In this document: piece by piece, positions 34,297 to 46,163 of the stretch | Layout: each line of letters starts with the position of its first letter | Position numbering within the stretch: the first letter of the stretch is position 1 | NCBI GenBank assembly: GCA_013180625.2 | Contig: SNVD02002577.1 | Coordinates: 1,380,501-1,444,500, forward strand | Length of the DNA: 64,000 bases | Direction: 5' to 3' | Source: Boswellia sacra | Lineage: Eukaryota > Streptophyta > Magnoliopsida > Sapindales > Burseraceae | Program-made: the position numbers and the translations under genes | The notes under the pieces: model-generated | The model's database searches: none | The model's input: the letters and a program-made list of their open reading frames with translations, nothing else | What the model was told of the DNA's origin: nothing

Positions 34297-34746
34297 ATGG
34301 CAAAGCTACTCAGCCTTTTCACCTTCATTCTCGCTTTTCAAATCAACTTCTTACTTACCACACCAACGCTAACAACTTCCTCCAAAGAGCAAATACAATG
34401 CACAATGTGTACTTCATGTGAAAACCCCTGCAAACCCATTCCATCTCCGCCTCCACCACCACCGCCCGAGATTAAATGCCCGCCACCACCTCCACCACCT
34501 TGCGCACCACCACCACCGCCAGCTTGCCCGCCACCACCTGCACCCACAGAATGTGTACCACCCTGCTTTAAGCCAGCTGTTAGTGGTATTATAGGCCCAT
34601 ATAATCCACCCGGCAGTGACGGAGTTCAGTATTTTCCCTATGATAAGCCTCCGCCATCCAGTGTTGCTTCAAACTCTGTCATACTGAGACTAGAGTTGGC
34701 CGCTCTCTTCGTTTCACTTTTCCTTGCTTTGGTCCTTCTAACCTAA
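34297..34746 (+). CDS. GPI-anchored Cys/Pro-rich cell-wall protein 2 (module copy 2)
   Basis: 149 aa, collinear with the 28551 gene. Signal peptide MAKLLSLFTFILAFQINFLL, cysteine motif C35-X2-C38-X2-C41-X3-C45, then proline runs alternating with cysteines (CPPPPPPPCAPPPPPACPPPP, up to about residue 85). The C-terminal Tyr/Pro segment is shorter, followed by SVASNSVIL and a hydrophobic GPI-type tail (LFVSLFLALVLLT). Compared with copy 1 the proline block gained internal cysteines, spaced about 7-8 residues, which could add disulphides. The intact frame beside a dead neighbour gene suggests continued selection, though this needs substitution-rate testing. Confidence 0.83.
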   Translation: MAKLLSLFTFILAFQINFLLTTPTLTTSSKEQIQCTMCTSCENPCKPIPSPPPPPPPEIKCPPPPPPPCAPPPPPACPPPPAPTECVPPCFKPAVSGIIGPYNPPGSDGVQYFPYDKPPPSSVASNSVILRLELAALFVSLFLALVLLT

Positions 34747-36856
34747 CTGCATTGCAGATGGCTGTATACGTGTGACGGTTAACTTTGCTTCTTCGTTGTT
34801 GTTCCTCATCAGTTGCATGTGTAGGTTTGTTCAAGAATTTAGATTAATTTAAAATTTCTAGTTATAATTACCAGTAGCCATAGCTTTTCGATGGAAAAGT
34901 TGAAGAAGTAATAAGGCTAGCTCGTTTATTACACCAATGTGTTTTGATTGTATATTAATTATGTCTAGAACATGTTCTTATTCGTACTGTTCATCAATAA
35001 TGATGGAAAAAATAAATTTGTAAGTTAAGTTTCATGATATTAATCTCTTGTTAATTTATGTTATATTTATTCTTCTAACTAATAGTGCTAATGTACCATC
35101 ATGTTATGTTATTTATCTTGTACTAATTACTCTTCTAATAGTAATCAATGTAGCATTTGTCTGCAGTTAATCAGCAGATTATATTATTCAGACTCAAAAA
35201 AATTTTCCAACACGCGCAGATGATCGTAACACAGTATATAAAAGTAAGTGTGCACTCTCTGCCCAGTCTCTGCAATCTAAGAGACCATGTAAGGCCACCA
35301 TGCACCATGAAAAAGTGACTTATCAATTAAAGTCCAGTAGAGATAAACTTATCGCAGCACAGTATAAGATGTGGCAAAGAGGAATCAGCAACATAACAAA
35401 TAAAAAGGGCTTGTACTTGGAGAGGAGCATGAGCGAGCGAGTAAATTATTTATGGTTTCGAATTTTCAATACCCTACTGAATCTAACACTACTTTATAAA
35501 ATGGTCTGTTAATGTATACTACGGCGGTCTACGGCTATCTTTTCGTATTAAAACATGACTGAAGTTCGACATATTCATTACAAACTCCACCCAAGTTTAC
35601 AGATTGATTGCTGATTTGATCATTAATAAATCGTTATCAGTGGAAACCAATTAAAAACGAATGCATTGTCGTAATAATAATAAATAATTTCAGTTTCCAA
35701 TAAGAAAAGAATAAAAACATATACAGTTAAGACCTAATAACTTGTATGTTTTATAATAGAAAAATAATTAAATCACCTCAAACATAAAAATAAAAAAATT
35801 AATTTTTCATTAAAATATAGTTGTTGTTGGTCATATACCCCACTAAATTTCTTAATATTAAAAGTTAGGATGGTATGACTATGATTATGAATACTAACAG
35901 ATAAGACCAAAATGTGGACTAATTGATGGCATGAATGCGTATTTGATGGAGTAATTAAATTAAATAAGATAAGGTTTTTTCGAGTGAAATTGACCTTTAG
36001 ATAATTTTATATTCTTAATTATAAGATGAAAAGAATTCCTGTGTTTTGCATATTTAGGAGCACTTGAAAAGAATGTAACAATTTTGTATCTGATTTTCAA
36101 ACTTTTTAATTTTTAATTCTTTCTTTCATTTTTTTAAGCTTACTATTAAACGTTATTTTCTTTGTGATATTAATTTTTGGGCCTACTATGCAGACGTGCA
36201 CAACATATTTATGGAATATGTTTTTTTGTTTATAAAATATATGATTAGTCAATACATAGGGGAATTAATTAATTTCTATAATGGATTAATTTTTATTTGT
36301 AGCGTAGTATAGTTTGATTCTTTCAAGTACTTCACCACCAAACATGATTCATGGGTTGGCGCGTCCCCTTGGAAACTGGATTACATACAAATACAGTGTT
36401 TGTAATAATGTATATATAAAATATGAACAAAGTGAGAGGACCGGATTGCCCTGTACATCCGAGCCACGACAATAACCGGATAAGAATATGTTGAGAGCAC
36501 CGGAGACTATGTGCACAAACAGATGAAAGAATCCTAATATATTTTTAATATTTATTTATTTTATTTGAATAATTGAAATCTATAGGCATGACCAAGTTGA
36601 GTAAAATTGCTGTTAAAAATTAAACTTACAAGACGCAAATTGAAAGTTATTAATTTGTAAACCATGTCTAATATAATAATAAACCTTGAAAATAACTTCA
36701 ATAACATGATTTTCTTTTCTTCTTGGTCTAATGTGAAGAGAAAAAAAAGCTGTTGTATTTTAAATTATGGTATTTTAGAAATATCAAACTTATTGAGCTT
36801 GAATTTGTTTGAGATTTTTGTATTGTGTGAAAAATCAACAATAGCTGTGCTTTGAG
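34747..36856. other. 3' flank of proline-rich gene 2 (repeated-module DNA)
   Basis: Matches 41709-45290 in blocks: 'cagacgtgcac(a/g)acatatttatgg' (36191 and 44246), 'gataagaccaaa' (35901 and 43893), 'atataccccact' (35834 and 43840) and 'aaaccatgt(c/t)taatat' (36658 and 45208). No coding region is supported. Confidence 0.55.
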
Positions 36857-36866
36857 GAAAATAAAG

Positions 36867-38261
36867 GGGCAAATCACATGGACCAACCTTAGGTTTAGCC
36901 TTAATTACATTTGTATTCACTGTTTGTCACTTTTAATTAGTAGGTACCTCTCACTTTTAAAAATTGGATTATGAATCATCCTTCCATGACATTATCTGTT
37001 AAATGACGTCAGTTTTCTGTCAATTTATAATACAATTACCAAATTACCCCTACGAATAGATTTTAAAAATTGCAATAAGAAATAGGACTTGAAATGACAA
37101 TTTTATCCTTGATGAAGTCAATTTAGTATAGACTTGAACAAGGTTACAAAAGGAATTTCCCACTAAATAATTTATATTCTAATTCAAAATTCATAAATTA
37201 AAATAATTAAAATTAATCTAAAAATTGCAAAAACCCATCGAGGTGGACATCAAACACAAACCCATCTTAATTTTTAACTTATTAAGCAAAAAGAAAGAGA
37301 TGTTGGTGCAAGCCGAGGGAACCCACTTGCAGGAGGAGGAGAGTAGTTGGCAACACCTTGAAAATCAATTGACTAGGTTATGAAGGAAAAGAAGTCTGAT
37401 TTTGGTTTTTAATTGATTTTGATTATTCTTGATTTTTAACCTCTAAGAACCAACAAAACTTGCTGATTAATAAGTTAATCAATTAAAAATCAATTAAAAA
37501 ATTACTAAAAACCCAAATGTAGATGCAGAAGAACCCATAAATGTAGAAACCAAATGCAGAAATCTTCCTGCTGTAAGTGCTTTATCTTCTTTGACTTTAA
37601 GAAGCTACAAAACCCAGAAATACAGAACGTAACTGCAAAATTTTTCCTCTTGCAACCGAAAAAATCTCCACACAGCAAACCCAATACCAACCAAATACCA
37701 TCCAAACAGAACACATGTTCACATAATTGAAATCAGAATCAAAGTGCAAAAAAACTGCAGAAATCCAGGCGTAGCAGTTTTGGTGCTTCGGTGGCCCGCA
37801 CTAGTTGCTGCTCATCTTCTTCACTCTGAAATCTTGGATTTAGCAATGCTGCTTCCAGGCGTAGCAGGGCTTTTTTATGAATCAATATTGTCAGATTTGA
37901 AATAGACAAAGAAGTAGAAGTAGGAATCAAAGAAGAAGAAGAACAGAAGCAGAGAAGGTGAGGCGGAGAAGAAGATGAATGAAAAAAATAGTTTTCTTTT
38001 TTATTTGTATACAATTTATCGAACATATATAATATTACTAAAATAATATGCAAATTTTAGTTTTTTCATATATTGTATTATCACATGACTATAATAACCC
38101 TCAACATTCAATTTATTTATAAATATTTAACAGAAACTGTTACGGAAGGGTGTTCATGATATGATTTTTAAAAGTGAGGAAAACCTTACGATTAAAAATG
38201 ACAAACAGTGAATATAAGTGCAATTAAGCTTAAATCTAGGGATGGTATATATGATTTGCCC
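36867..38261. mobile_element. Mutator-like non-autonomous element with ~150-bp TIRs, 1395 bp
   Basis: 10-bp target duplication GAAAATAAAG at 36857-36866 and 38262-38271. Both ends start GGGCAAATC and remain similar inward for about 150 bp ('attcactgtttgtca(c/t)ttttaa', 'tcacttttaaaaat', 'tctgttaaat'). Long TIRs and 9-11-bp duplications are the Mutator hallmark. The interior (37250-37990) shows no transposase; it has exon-like composition and repeated 'aaatg(t/c)aga' motifs, so a captured gene fragment is possible but unproven. Confidence 0.88.
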
Positions 38262-38271
38262 GAAAATAAAG

Positions 38272-39419
38272 TCGTCAGGTGCTTGATAAAATTGAAATTT
38301 AAAATTGTAGCTATCTAATAATCCTGAATATATGTTTAATAAATTTGATTCTTAAAACTAATTTTCACCACTCTAAAAATTGAAAAAGAAGACGCTAAAA
38401 AAGAGATATTCATATTTAAACTATTCTTAATAATATTTTATAGATACTTAATTAAAAGATTGTCACTTTCTTAAACCCATTATTTATAATATAATATTAT
38501 AAGACAAGTTTTATTAAACATTTTAGATAGCTTAGTTTAGAATTATTTAATTTTTAAATAACTAAGATTTTAAGATACTTGAATAGATGACAGATTTTTA
38601 TGAAAATAAATCCTTAAAAACATTTCACAACAGGTTAAAATCATACTTAAAAACAATTTTTTGTGCTAATGTGAAAATAATAAAGACTAAAGTAGAAACA
38701 TTTTATAAAGTGTTTTATGTTTTAAATTACTTCAAAAAAATAATATTATAAATTTAAAATGAAATATTATTTGAATATAAAATTAATTAAATAAAAAATC
38801 TAAGAATATATTTCGAATAAAACAAGTACAGAAAAAAATATTATAAATTCAATATAAGACAAATACTAAAATTTTGATTTTAGACATGAACATTATTCAA
38901 ATGGAAGTTTATTGGACGTCAGTTGTCGTAAACTATAAATCGATAAAAATTGTCCATCGGACAACACCGTCATTATCGAATGATTGACATCAACTGATTT
39001 AATTATTTAACTAAATGCTATAATGTTGATGGTGATTTTCTATGGATATGCTTGTTTCTTATGTATACTTGTTAAGTAAGTTTGGGACATACTTCATTGA
39101 CAATCAAAAGTAAAGTATAACATCATTTAAAACTCAAAATTTCTTACTTACTTTCCAGTTTGAGAATCTTATAACGAAAGAAGATTGTAGAAGGATTAAT
39201 TTTTAGAGTTTAGAGAACATGTAATGTACGGAGTGCAAAAGTGCAGAAGCGAGTAAATCTACCAAAATAACCTTTATTTATTAAGTTAAATTAACGGAAG
39301 AGAATAACCACAGAGATAGTTAAAATTATTACAGATGCTTTTTAACCTCATTTGCAGATTGAAATTTTAAATAGGTTTCTGATAAAGAAAATATTAATTG
39401 AAAGTAACTTAAAAATTTA
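38272..39419. other. AT-rich spacer
   Basis: About 1.1 kb of very AT-rich DNA with many short A/T runs. I see no gene, RNA or clear transposon ends. Confidence 0.5.
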
Positions 39420-39800
39420 ATATAAATTAAGCCCTTGATCTGATCTGACATAGTAATCTGCAATCTGAAAATGACAAAGTTGGAGTCTCTGTAACTGGGT
39501 TTGTGCGAGCAATCCAGTACATCGAGGCAGTTTAACAAATTGCCACGTTATTTGACTGGTAACGTGTCTCACATAGCATCTTCTCCGTATCATAAGCACC
39601 AAAGGAGTCGGAAGTTGAGCGTAAAGCAGAGCTAAGTTGAATACTGAGATAATCTAGCAAACATTAAACGAGATTTATTCTGTTTAGTTAACGAAATATC
39701 ATTGATATGTATAGTGCATTGAAGGAGAACACAAAATGTTGTTTTAGTACGAACCTTCTTAAACGAGATTTGTTCTGTTTAGTTAATGAAATATCACTCC
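39420..39800 (+). pseudogene. promoter and 3'-flank relic of the predicted mitochondrial gene (module copy 3)
   Basis: 39440-39640 aligns with 23937-24370, upstream of the copy-1 gene ('gacatagtaatc', 'ttgccacgtt', 'cacataGCA', 'gaagttgagc'). It stops before the start codon. The next bases align with the 3' flank of that gene (25735-25920). The whole transcribed part is therefore deleted. The 3'-flank piece 'ttaaacgagatttgttctgtttagtta' is itself doubled (about 39663 and 39760). Confidence 0.75.
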
Positions 39801-39861
39801 CTGTTTTCTTCGTTATCTCCTATTCTTGTTGCGCTTAATTATGAAATTAGATATAGTCCCA

Positions 39862-40312
39862 GGGGTGGAAATTTGAGACACGACACACGAACACGACATA
39901 AATACAACACAAATATGATACACGATTAATAAATGGGTCGGATTCAGGTTGAAGATGTTCAACACGCCAACCCGTTTAATGACACGAATAATTAAATATA
40001 TTTTGTCTATCTTTAATACGTAAACTCTCACCTATTTACAACATATATATTATAAAACTGAAATTTTTATATTATAAAATAAATTAATTTACAAAATAAT
40101 AAATTATGATGATTTTAATAATATTTTATACTAATAATGGTTTATATTCTAAATATAATTTTAATTGATATAAATATATAGAATATAATATATTATATAT
40201 AACGAGATTAAACAATTAAGTAAATTATGTAAACTAAATATGACACGATTACAACCCGTGGATAACACATTTAATAATCATGTCGAATCCGTGTTTCATT
40301 TCTTGACACGAA
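39862..40312. mobile_element. possible hAT-like insertion in module copy 3
   Basis: Copies 1 and 2 are contiguous here, whereas copy 3 has about 450 extra bases starting 'caggggtggaaatttgag' with many 'gacacga' motifs. Flanks 'atagtccc' and 'atagccct' could be a decayed 8-bp duplication. The right end has no matching TIR. Confidence 0.4.
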
Positions 40313-40361
40313 TAATTAAATAGCCCTCTTCCTCGCTTGTATCTTGTCTTATTTAAGAAAG

Positions 40362-40677
40362 TAGGGGTGTGCAAAATAATCCGACCCGACCCGACCCGAT
40401 CGGGTTTGTCGGGTTTTGGTCGGGTTAACCGTGAACAGTAACCCGAAATCTGGTTGGAATAGTCTGGTTTGAACAGTACCGGGTTATAATCGGGTTTGAA
40501 TAGTATGTTGAATAAAACAAAACCCGATCCAACCCGACCCGATCTGATCGGGTTATCGGGTTTTAATCGGGTTAATATTGAATAGTAACCCGAATTCGGG
40601 TCAAAATAGTCAAGTTTAAACAATATCGGGTTAAAATCGGATTTAGGCAAACCCGACCCGACCCGTGTGCACCCCTA
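40362..40677. mobile_element. non-autonomous hAT-type element, 316 bp
   Basis: Perfect 8-bp target duplication TAAGAAAG at 40354-40361 and 40678-40685. TIRs are TAGGGGTGTGCA at both ends (read inward). The body consists largely of repeated CGGGTT/AACCCG and CCCGA motifs. No coding capacity; the minus-strand frame across it is a repeat translation. Confidence 0.92.
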
Positions 40678-41276
40678 TAAGAAAGAATGAGGAGCACTTT
40701 CAGCCCTCGGGCCTCCACCATGTGGACTATAGTTGACCCAGCTTAGAGTAAATAAAATCTTAAGGCATTGTTTGGTCATGAATATGAGGGTTTAAGCTCG
40801 CATGATCTACTCCCTTAGCTCCACCTGTGATAAAAATTCTTTCTTTATTGATTGGGGAATTTTATCGGATAGTAGACAAGATTCTCTCTTATTCTGATTT
40901 CCATTTTAATAAAATATAAATATCTATTAATACATAGAAGAGAAGACAAAATATAATATCTTAACAAAATATGTAAAATACATAGAAGAGAAAGTAAGAA
41001 AATAATAGATTTGTAAAATTCACGTAACACAATATCTATAAATGCTTAATCTTTGACTAGATTGTATATGTAGCACGGAGAGAAACTTAAATATTGAAAT
41101 ACAAATCTAGATAGTAAAAGTCATAGATATACATATATTATATTACTATTATTTGTAAATTCTTCTAAAATGTTACCGTGCCGTAGACGAAAAACTGGAG
41201 GAAAGTGGTCAAAGCATCGACTGTCCATGATATCTGATATATCCCCCCTCTATCCGATAACTACTGGCAAAACTCC

Positions 41277-41708
41277 ATGGGAGAGCTACTGATCACCCTT
41301 TTCACGTTCATCCTTGCTTTCCAAATCAACATCCTATTTACCACATCAATGCCAACAACATTGACAACATCCTCTAAAGACCAAACACCATGCACGTGTT
41401 ATTCATGTGAAAACCCTTGCCAACCCATTCCATTTCCTCCTCCTCCACCACCTCCAAAGACAATTTGTGCGCCACCGCCTCCTCCACCCCCACCAACTGG
41501 CCCTCAATGTCCACCCCCACCAACCGAACCTGTATGCCCACTGTGCCTGAATCCGCAGCCTAGGACTACTGATCCTGGCATTATTGGAAGCGCCGATCCC
41601 TATTATAATTACGTGGCATCGTCTGCTTCAAATTACTTTGTCATACTGAGATTAGGTTCGGGGATTCAATTCGTTTCTCTTTTCCTTACTTTGCTCCTTC
41701 TAACCTGA
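41277..41708 (+). CDS. GPI-anchored Cys/Pro-rich cell-wall protein 3 (module copy 3)
   Basis: 143 aa, paralogue of the 28551 and 34297 genes. Signal peptide MGELLITLFTFILAFQINIL, then PCTCYSCENPC in which one residue between the first cysteines is lost (C39-X-C41-X2-C44-X3-C48). The proline blocks are shorter (PPPPPPP, PPPPPPPP) with cysteines between them. The C-terminus ends with a hydrophobic tail (IQFVSLFLTLLLLT) suited to GPI anchoring. The Tyr/Pro segment is reduced to ADPYYNYVA. It is the most divergent of the three but has no stop or frameshift. Its start aligns with the other two. Confidence 0.8.
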   Translation: MGELLITLFTFILAFQINILFTTSMPTTLTTSSKDQTPCTCYSCENPCQPIPFPPPPPPPKTICAPPPPPPPPTGPQCPPPPTEPVCPLCLNPQPRTTDPGIIGSADPYYNYVASSASNYFVILRLGSGIQFVSLFLTLLLLT

Positions 41709-42194
41709 GTGCATTATTGCAGGTAGCCGTCTTTGTGTCGTGTGTGACACGGTTAATTAACTTTGTTTCTCAGTTGCATGTCTAGGTAATTCGTTTCACG
41801 ATTTTAGAATTTCTAGTTACTTTTACCAGTAGCTTTACAAAGCTTTTCGGTGGAAATTCTAAAAGTGAAAGAAGTAACAGGCCTAGCTTGTTTATTAAGG
41901 AGGTGTGTTGGTTTTATATATGTTAACGTCTAGTGACATGTTCTATGTATTGTTTATTGATAGAACGGTAATGGACAAAAATAAATAAATTCGTAGTGTT
42001 TCCTTGCAATCGATCCCTTGTTAATTTGTCTTACGTTTGTTCTTCGAATATTTAATAGACTTTGCAGTAGTATATAATCTGTCAATATCAATGTCAAATA
42101 AGAATAAATAGATATACCATAATTCAAAATATATAGTTCAGCGTTACCTGTTTACCCTTGAATATCCAACATAATTATTGTTCATTCTTTTATG

Positions 42195-42350
42195 AATCAT
42201 ATTACACTTATAACATATTTACAACTAACTCTCTCTAAAATATAAGCTAACAAAATATCATTGAAGATATAATTAGCGTTATTCATTTTTGTTTTTTCCT
42301 CCTTCAGATAATTTTTGTTAACTCAATCTATAAGGAGAGTTGATTGTATA
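42195..42350. repeat. dispersed short inverted-repeat family, copy 2
   Basis: 'cttataacatatt…acaaaatatcattgaagatataa…cctccttcagataattttt' matches 42755-42945 in order. Confidence 0.5.
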
Positions 42351-42754
42351 TAAGTTATTGATATAGTGTTGCTCCTCTTTTATTTACTCAATGCAAGTTT
42401 TCACACAACTTCCTTATGACTCTTTTGCATCAATGAAATTGTACTGATTAATATGTTAGTACAAAATTTTACAGGCTTGGATTCCATTAGTATGGGATCA
42501 TTTTATGGTATATTTCATGCACAAGTTTTTTTTTTTAATTTGTATAAAAATTATAAATGAGTATATAAAAATTGTAAATGAGTATATAAAAATTGTAATG
42601 AATCTTTTTATAATATCTACAATTTTTTATTTGGTTGACAATTTTTATATACCCATTTAAAATTTTTGTTTATAGTTTTACAACATTTATTGGTACATTT
42701 TATGTACCATGTACTTTCTGTTAATTAGTATAATGAACAGAAGTATGTATATTT

Positions 42755-42945
42755 ATAATATTAATAATATTAGACTTATGGTCCAAAACTATAACCTTAT
42801 ATAACATCTTAGGTGGCAAAATCCTATTGAAGATATAACTTTCCGCATTCTTTTTTCCTCCTTTAGTGAATTTTTATCATATAAACCGTCGCATCATGTT
42901 ATAAACTTTTGATCATATTTGAGTTGCGAATCTAGCACTGCTAGT
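42755..42945. repeat. dispersed short inverted-repeat family, copy 3
   Basis: Best-preserved member: 'attagactta…ttatataacat…ggcaaaatcctattgaagatataact…cctcctttagtgaatttttatcatataaa…catcatgttataaac…gaatctagcactgctag'. The flanking ATAACAT/ATGTTAT segments are complementary. Confidence 0.55.
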
Positions 42946-43046
42946 CGAATATTGGCTTCACTACCCTTCTGAATCTAACGCTTCATAAACTAGTGGTCTG
43001 TTAATACTGTAGCTTCGTTTCGTATTGAAACATGAATTTCAACATA

Positions 43047-43106
43047 TTTATAAACTCCACCGCCGTCGTCTACAAATTTATAAACTCCACCGCCGTCGTC
43101 TACAAA
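43047..43106. repeat. perfect 30-bp direct duplication
   Basis: Unit 'tttataaactccaccgccgt…' at 43047-43076 is repeated without change at 43077-43106. The corresponding place in copy 2 (about 35580) has it once, so the duplication is recent. Confidence 0.9.
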
Positions 43107-46100
43107 TAATTACATTTCATTAGAGAGAGAAGAATTAAAAGTAATCTATCTGTACTTAGTTTTTAAATTTTCTTATAATTATTAAGAAATAACATCGTTT
43201 TGTAATTGTTATTTACTTATAGATATCTCTAATGTTTTTGCATAAGACTTGCCCAAGGATAGATTGAAGAATTTATAATAGATGAAATTAGATAATTTTT
43301 TTCCTTCATATGGATCATTTAATTAAGAATTTTTTTAAAGAGAAAACTAACAAAAAGGTTGCAAATTAAGTCAAAAATTATGATACAGTTTTTAAAATTT
43401 TATTTGAGTGTTTTCTATTATTTATATAACTTTTTTTTTTGCTTTTTTCATTGTTTAAAATTAAGAGATTTGAAATGTTATTAAGTCTCTCATATTCTAT
43501 ACAAAAAGCCATAAAATCAAGAATATAAAGTGACAATATTTAATAATAAATTTAGATTTTGATTGTTTGTAGGCAAAAATAAAAGATATTCAAATTATTT
43601 TTTTTTAGAAAAAAAGTTATAATAGTTATCGTTTCCAAAATATCTTTCAACTGTACTATATATAATAACTTAATTTTGTGATGGCTAGACCTAGACCAGA
43701 CATGTTTACCTGGTCCATTCTAATTAGGAGACGTCACTGTATAATTATATATGTAATAGTAAACATAAGACGACAATTTTTGTTTGAAGTATTACTTCTC
43801 TGTGTTCTTTAATTTCATTAAAATGTAGTCGTTGGTAATATACCCCACTCTATTCTACACATCAAAAGGTAGCTAGGATGATTCATAGTGCTAATAGATA
43901 AGACCAAACTGTGAATAATAATTATTTATATTTGTTGGACTAGCCAATTGAATTAAATTAAATAAGATATGGTTTCTTCCTCTTGACCTGACCTGACCCA
44001 TTAGAATTTGTGTATTCTTAATTATTAAGATGAAAGTGATTCTTCTGTTTTGCATATTTAGAAGCACTTGATTTCAATGTACAGGTTTTATATCTTATTA
44101 TTTACTTCAAACTTTTTTTAAGCTTACAATTAGAAGTTATTATCAGTCTTTTATTTGCAATATTAATTTGTTTAAAATTTTAATAAATTTCATCTTTGAA
44201 TAAACTGGAAATGACGCCACCGGCCACCCATGGCTTACGCTGCAGACGTGCACGACATATTTATGGGTAATATCTGATATGATTCTTTTTTTTTTCAATT
44301 AAATGATTTTTGTTTTTAAAATATGATTAGACGTCAATACAACAATCAATTAAATTAAATTTTAGAATGGAATTTGTAGCGTAGAATCTACAATGGCTTT
44401 GACTCTTTGCTATCACTTTCACCACCAAACATGGCTCGTGTTTCATGACCGTAGAAACTGAAAGTATAGATAGAGTATATTATATATTTATATATAAGTA
44501 ACTATCAAGCATAAACAAGTTGAAACTTGAATGGTTTGGATTGGCGTTGCCAAGTCACCACAGTTTCTGGCCATAAGAATGAGTGCTGAGGACTGGTGAC
44601 CCTGTGCATAAATTAAATATGCCAAATACTTTTTAATATTTACTCTTATAAATATTTGTTTATCTTGTAATTTATACACAACTCTCTTGTAGTTTATCCA
44701 TATTTCACTTCACATTTCATATCGCAGGATTTTAAAATTCTCATAAACAACTATGCTTCTAGTTAAAGTTAATGTGATTTATTACATTTTAATTGAAGTG
44801 ATTAAAACCCTCCTCCAATACGTTAAAGACCTTAAAGTAACGTAAATTCAATTACTTTCTCTGGTATTATATCTTTAATTATTTATTAAATTTTTTAAGT
44901 TATATGTATTTTTAATTATTTTTCTTTAGGTTTAGAATTTTATTGGCATTTTAATCACGTAATTAATTAGTTGAAATTTACCCAACCACTAACCATAAGA
45001 GAGTTAATTTGTGGGATTTTCAACATAATAGAATGGGTGATGGAAAATATTCCACTAAACCACGAGAGAAGTGTTGGAACTTGACCCTTTTTTTAAATTA
45101 TATGATGATAATCAAATCAATATGGATGACAATTGACAAAGTTGAGTAGAATTATCGCGTTGAAAATTAAACTTAAAAGATGCAAATGGGAAATTATTAA
45201 GTGCTAAAACCATGTTTAATATGATAACACACGTTGAACATAACTTTAATAACGAAAAACAAAATCAATGTTTTTGCTAATAAAATGTGAATAAAAAGAA
45301 AAAAACCCATTTTATGCATTGTATAATTAAATTAAACTCTTTGAGAAACATGGCAAACGTTTTTGAGTTATTTTATAAATTAGTACTTTAGGAAGTACTC
45401 AAATCTTATATTTAATAGCGAATGGATCACTTTTAGTTTTAAACTATTCTTTACACTCGGGAGTTGGAAAACAATCAAAAAGTTTAAGTAAAGAAATGAA
45501 AGTTAAATCCTAGAAACTAATGGGGGATTGGCAAAGTAAATGCCATCAATGTGCTCTTAGATTTGGATGCACTTTGGAAGGAAAAGTGAGTAATATTTTG
45601 TGTGCATGGTGAAGTCAAATAGTGAAGTAAAAAAAAAAGTCAAATAGAATGAATGCTAGAGCATGACCGCGAGTAGTCTTGTCGAGACCAAACACCTAAT
45701 TGAGGTGAGGCGAGGTCCACAAGAGAGAATGAAGATTTAAGAGAAGTGAGAGACATGCATATGCAGCTGCAACCTCTTTATTCACAGGCATGAAGCGCGA
45801 GGTTTCGCCGCCGACCACTTACATACAAGTCGCTTTGATCACTTGTGGCTTTCTTCTGTTTCGACAACATTAAATTATTCTTAGAAAATCCTGCACCGCC
45901 CAACTTCTACTTACTTATAGTTATAGCCGTCTTACCATCACACCACTCACAACAACTCATGACATTCTTGATGTCATATTAATTAGCTGGTCCAATTTTA
46001 TTTATGTATAGATTTCTCATTTCTAGATTCCATTTTAACTTTCACAAGTCAATCGTCCGCTTAAGAAAACTGATACTTGTTTGAACATAAGTTATATATA

Positions 46101-46125
46101 TAGCACATCAACAAGACATATACAA

Positions 46126-46131
46126 ACATAC

Positions 46132-46163
<32 letters not shown>
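46126..46163. repeat. (ACAT)n/(AT)n microsatellite
   Basis: Several ACAT units are followed by about ten AT dinucleotides. Confidence 0.85.

Noticed and set aside
34338..34547. Glycine-rich protein on the - strand
   Set aside because: Antisense shadow of the polyproline codons of proline-rich gene 2.
40249..40650. 133-residue - strand frame with repeated NPVLFKPDY motifs
   Set aside because: It translates the CGGGTT repeats of the hAT-type element 40362-40677.
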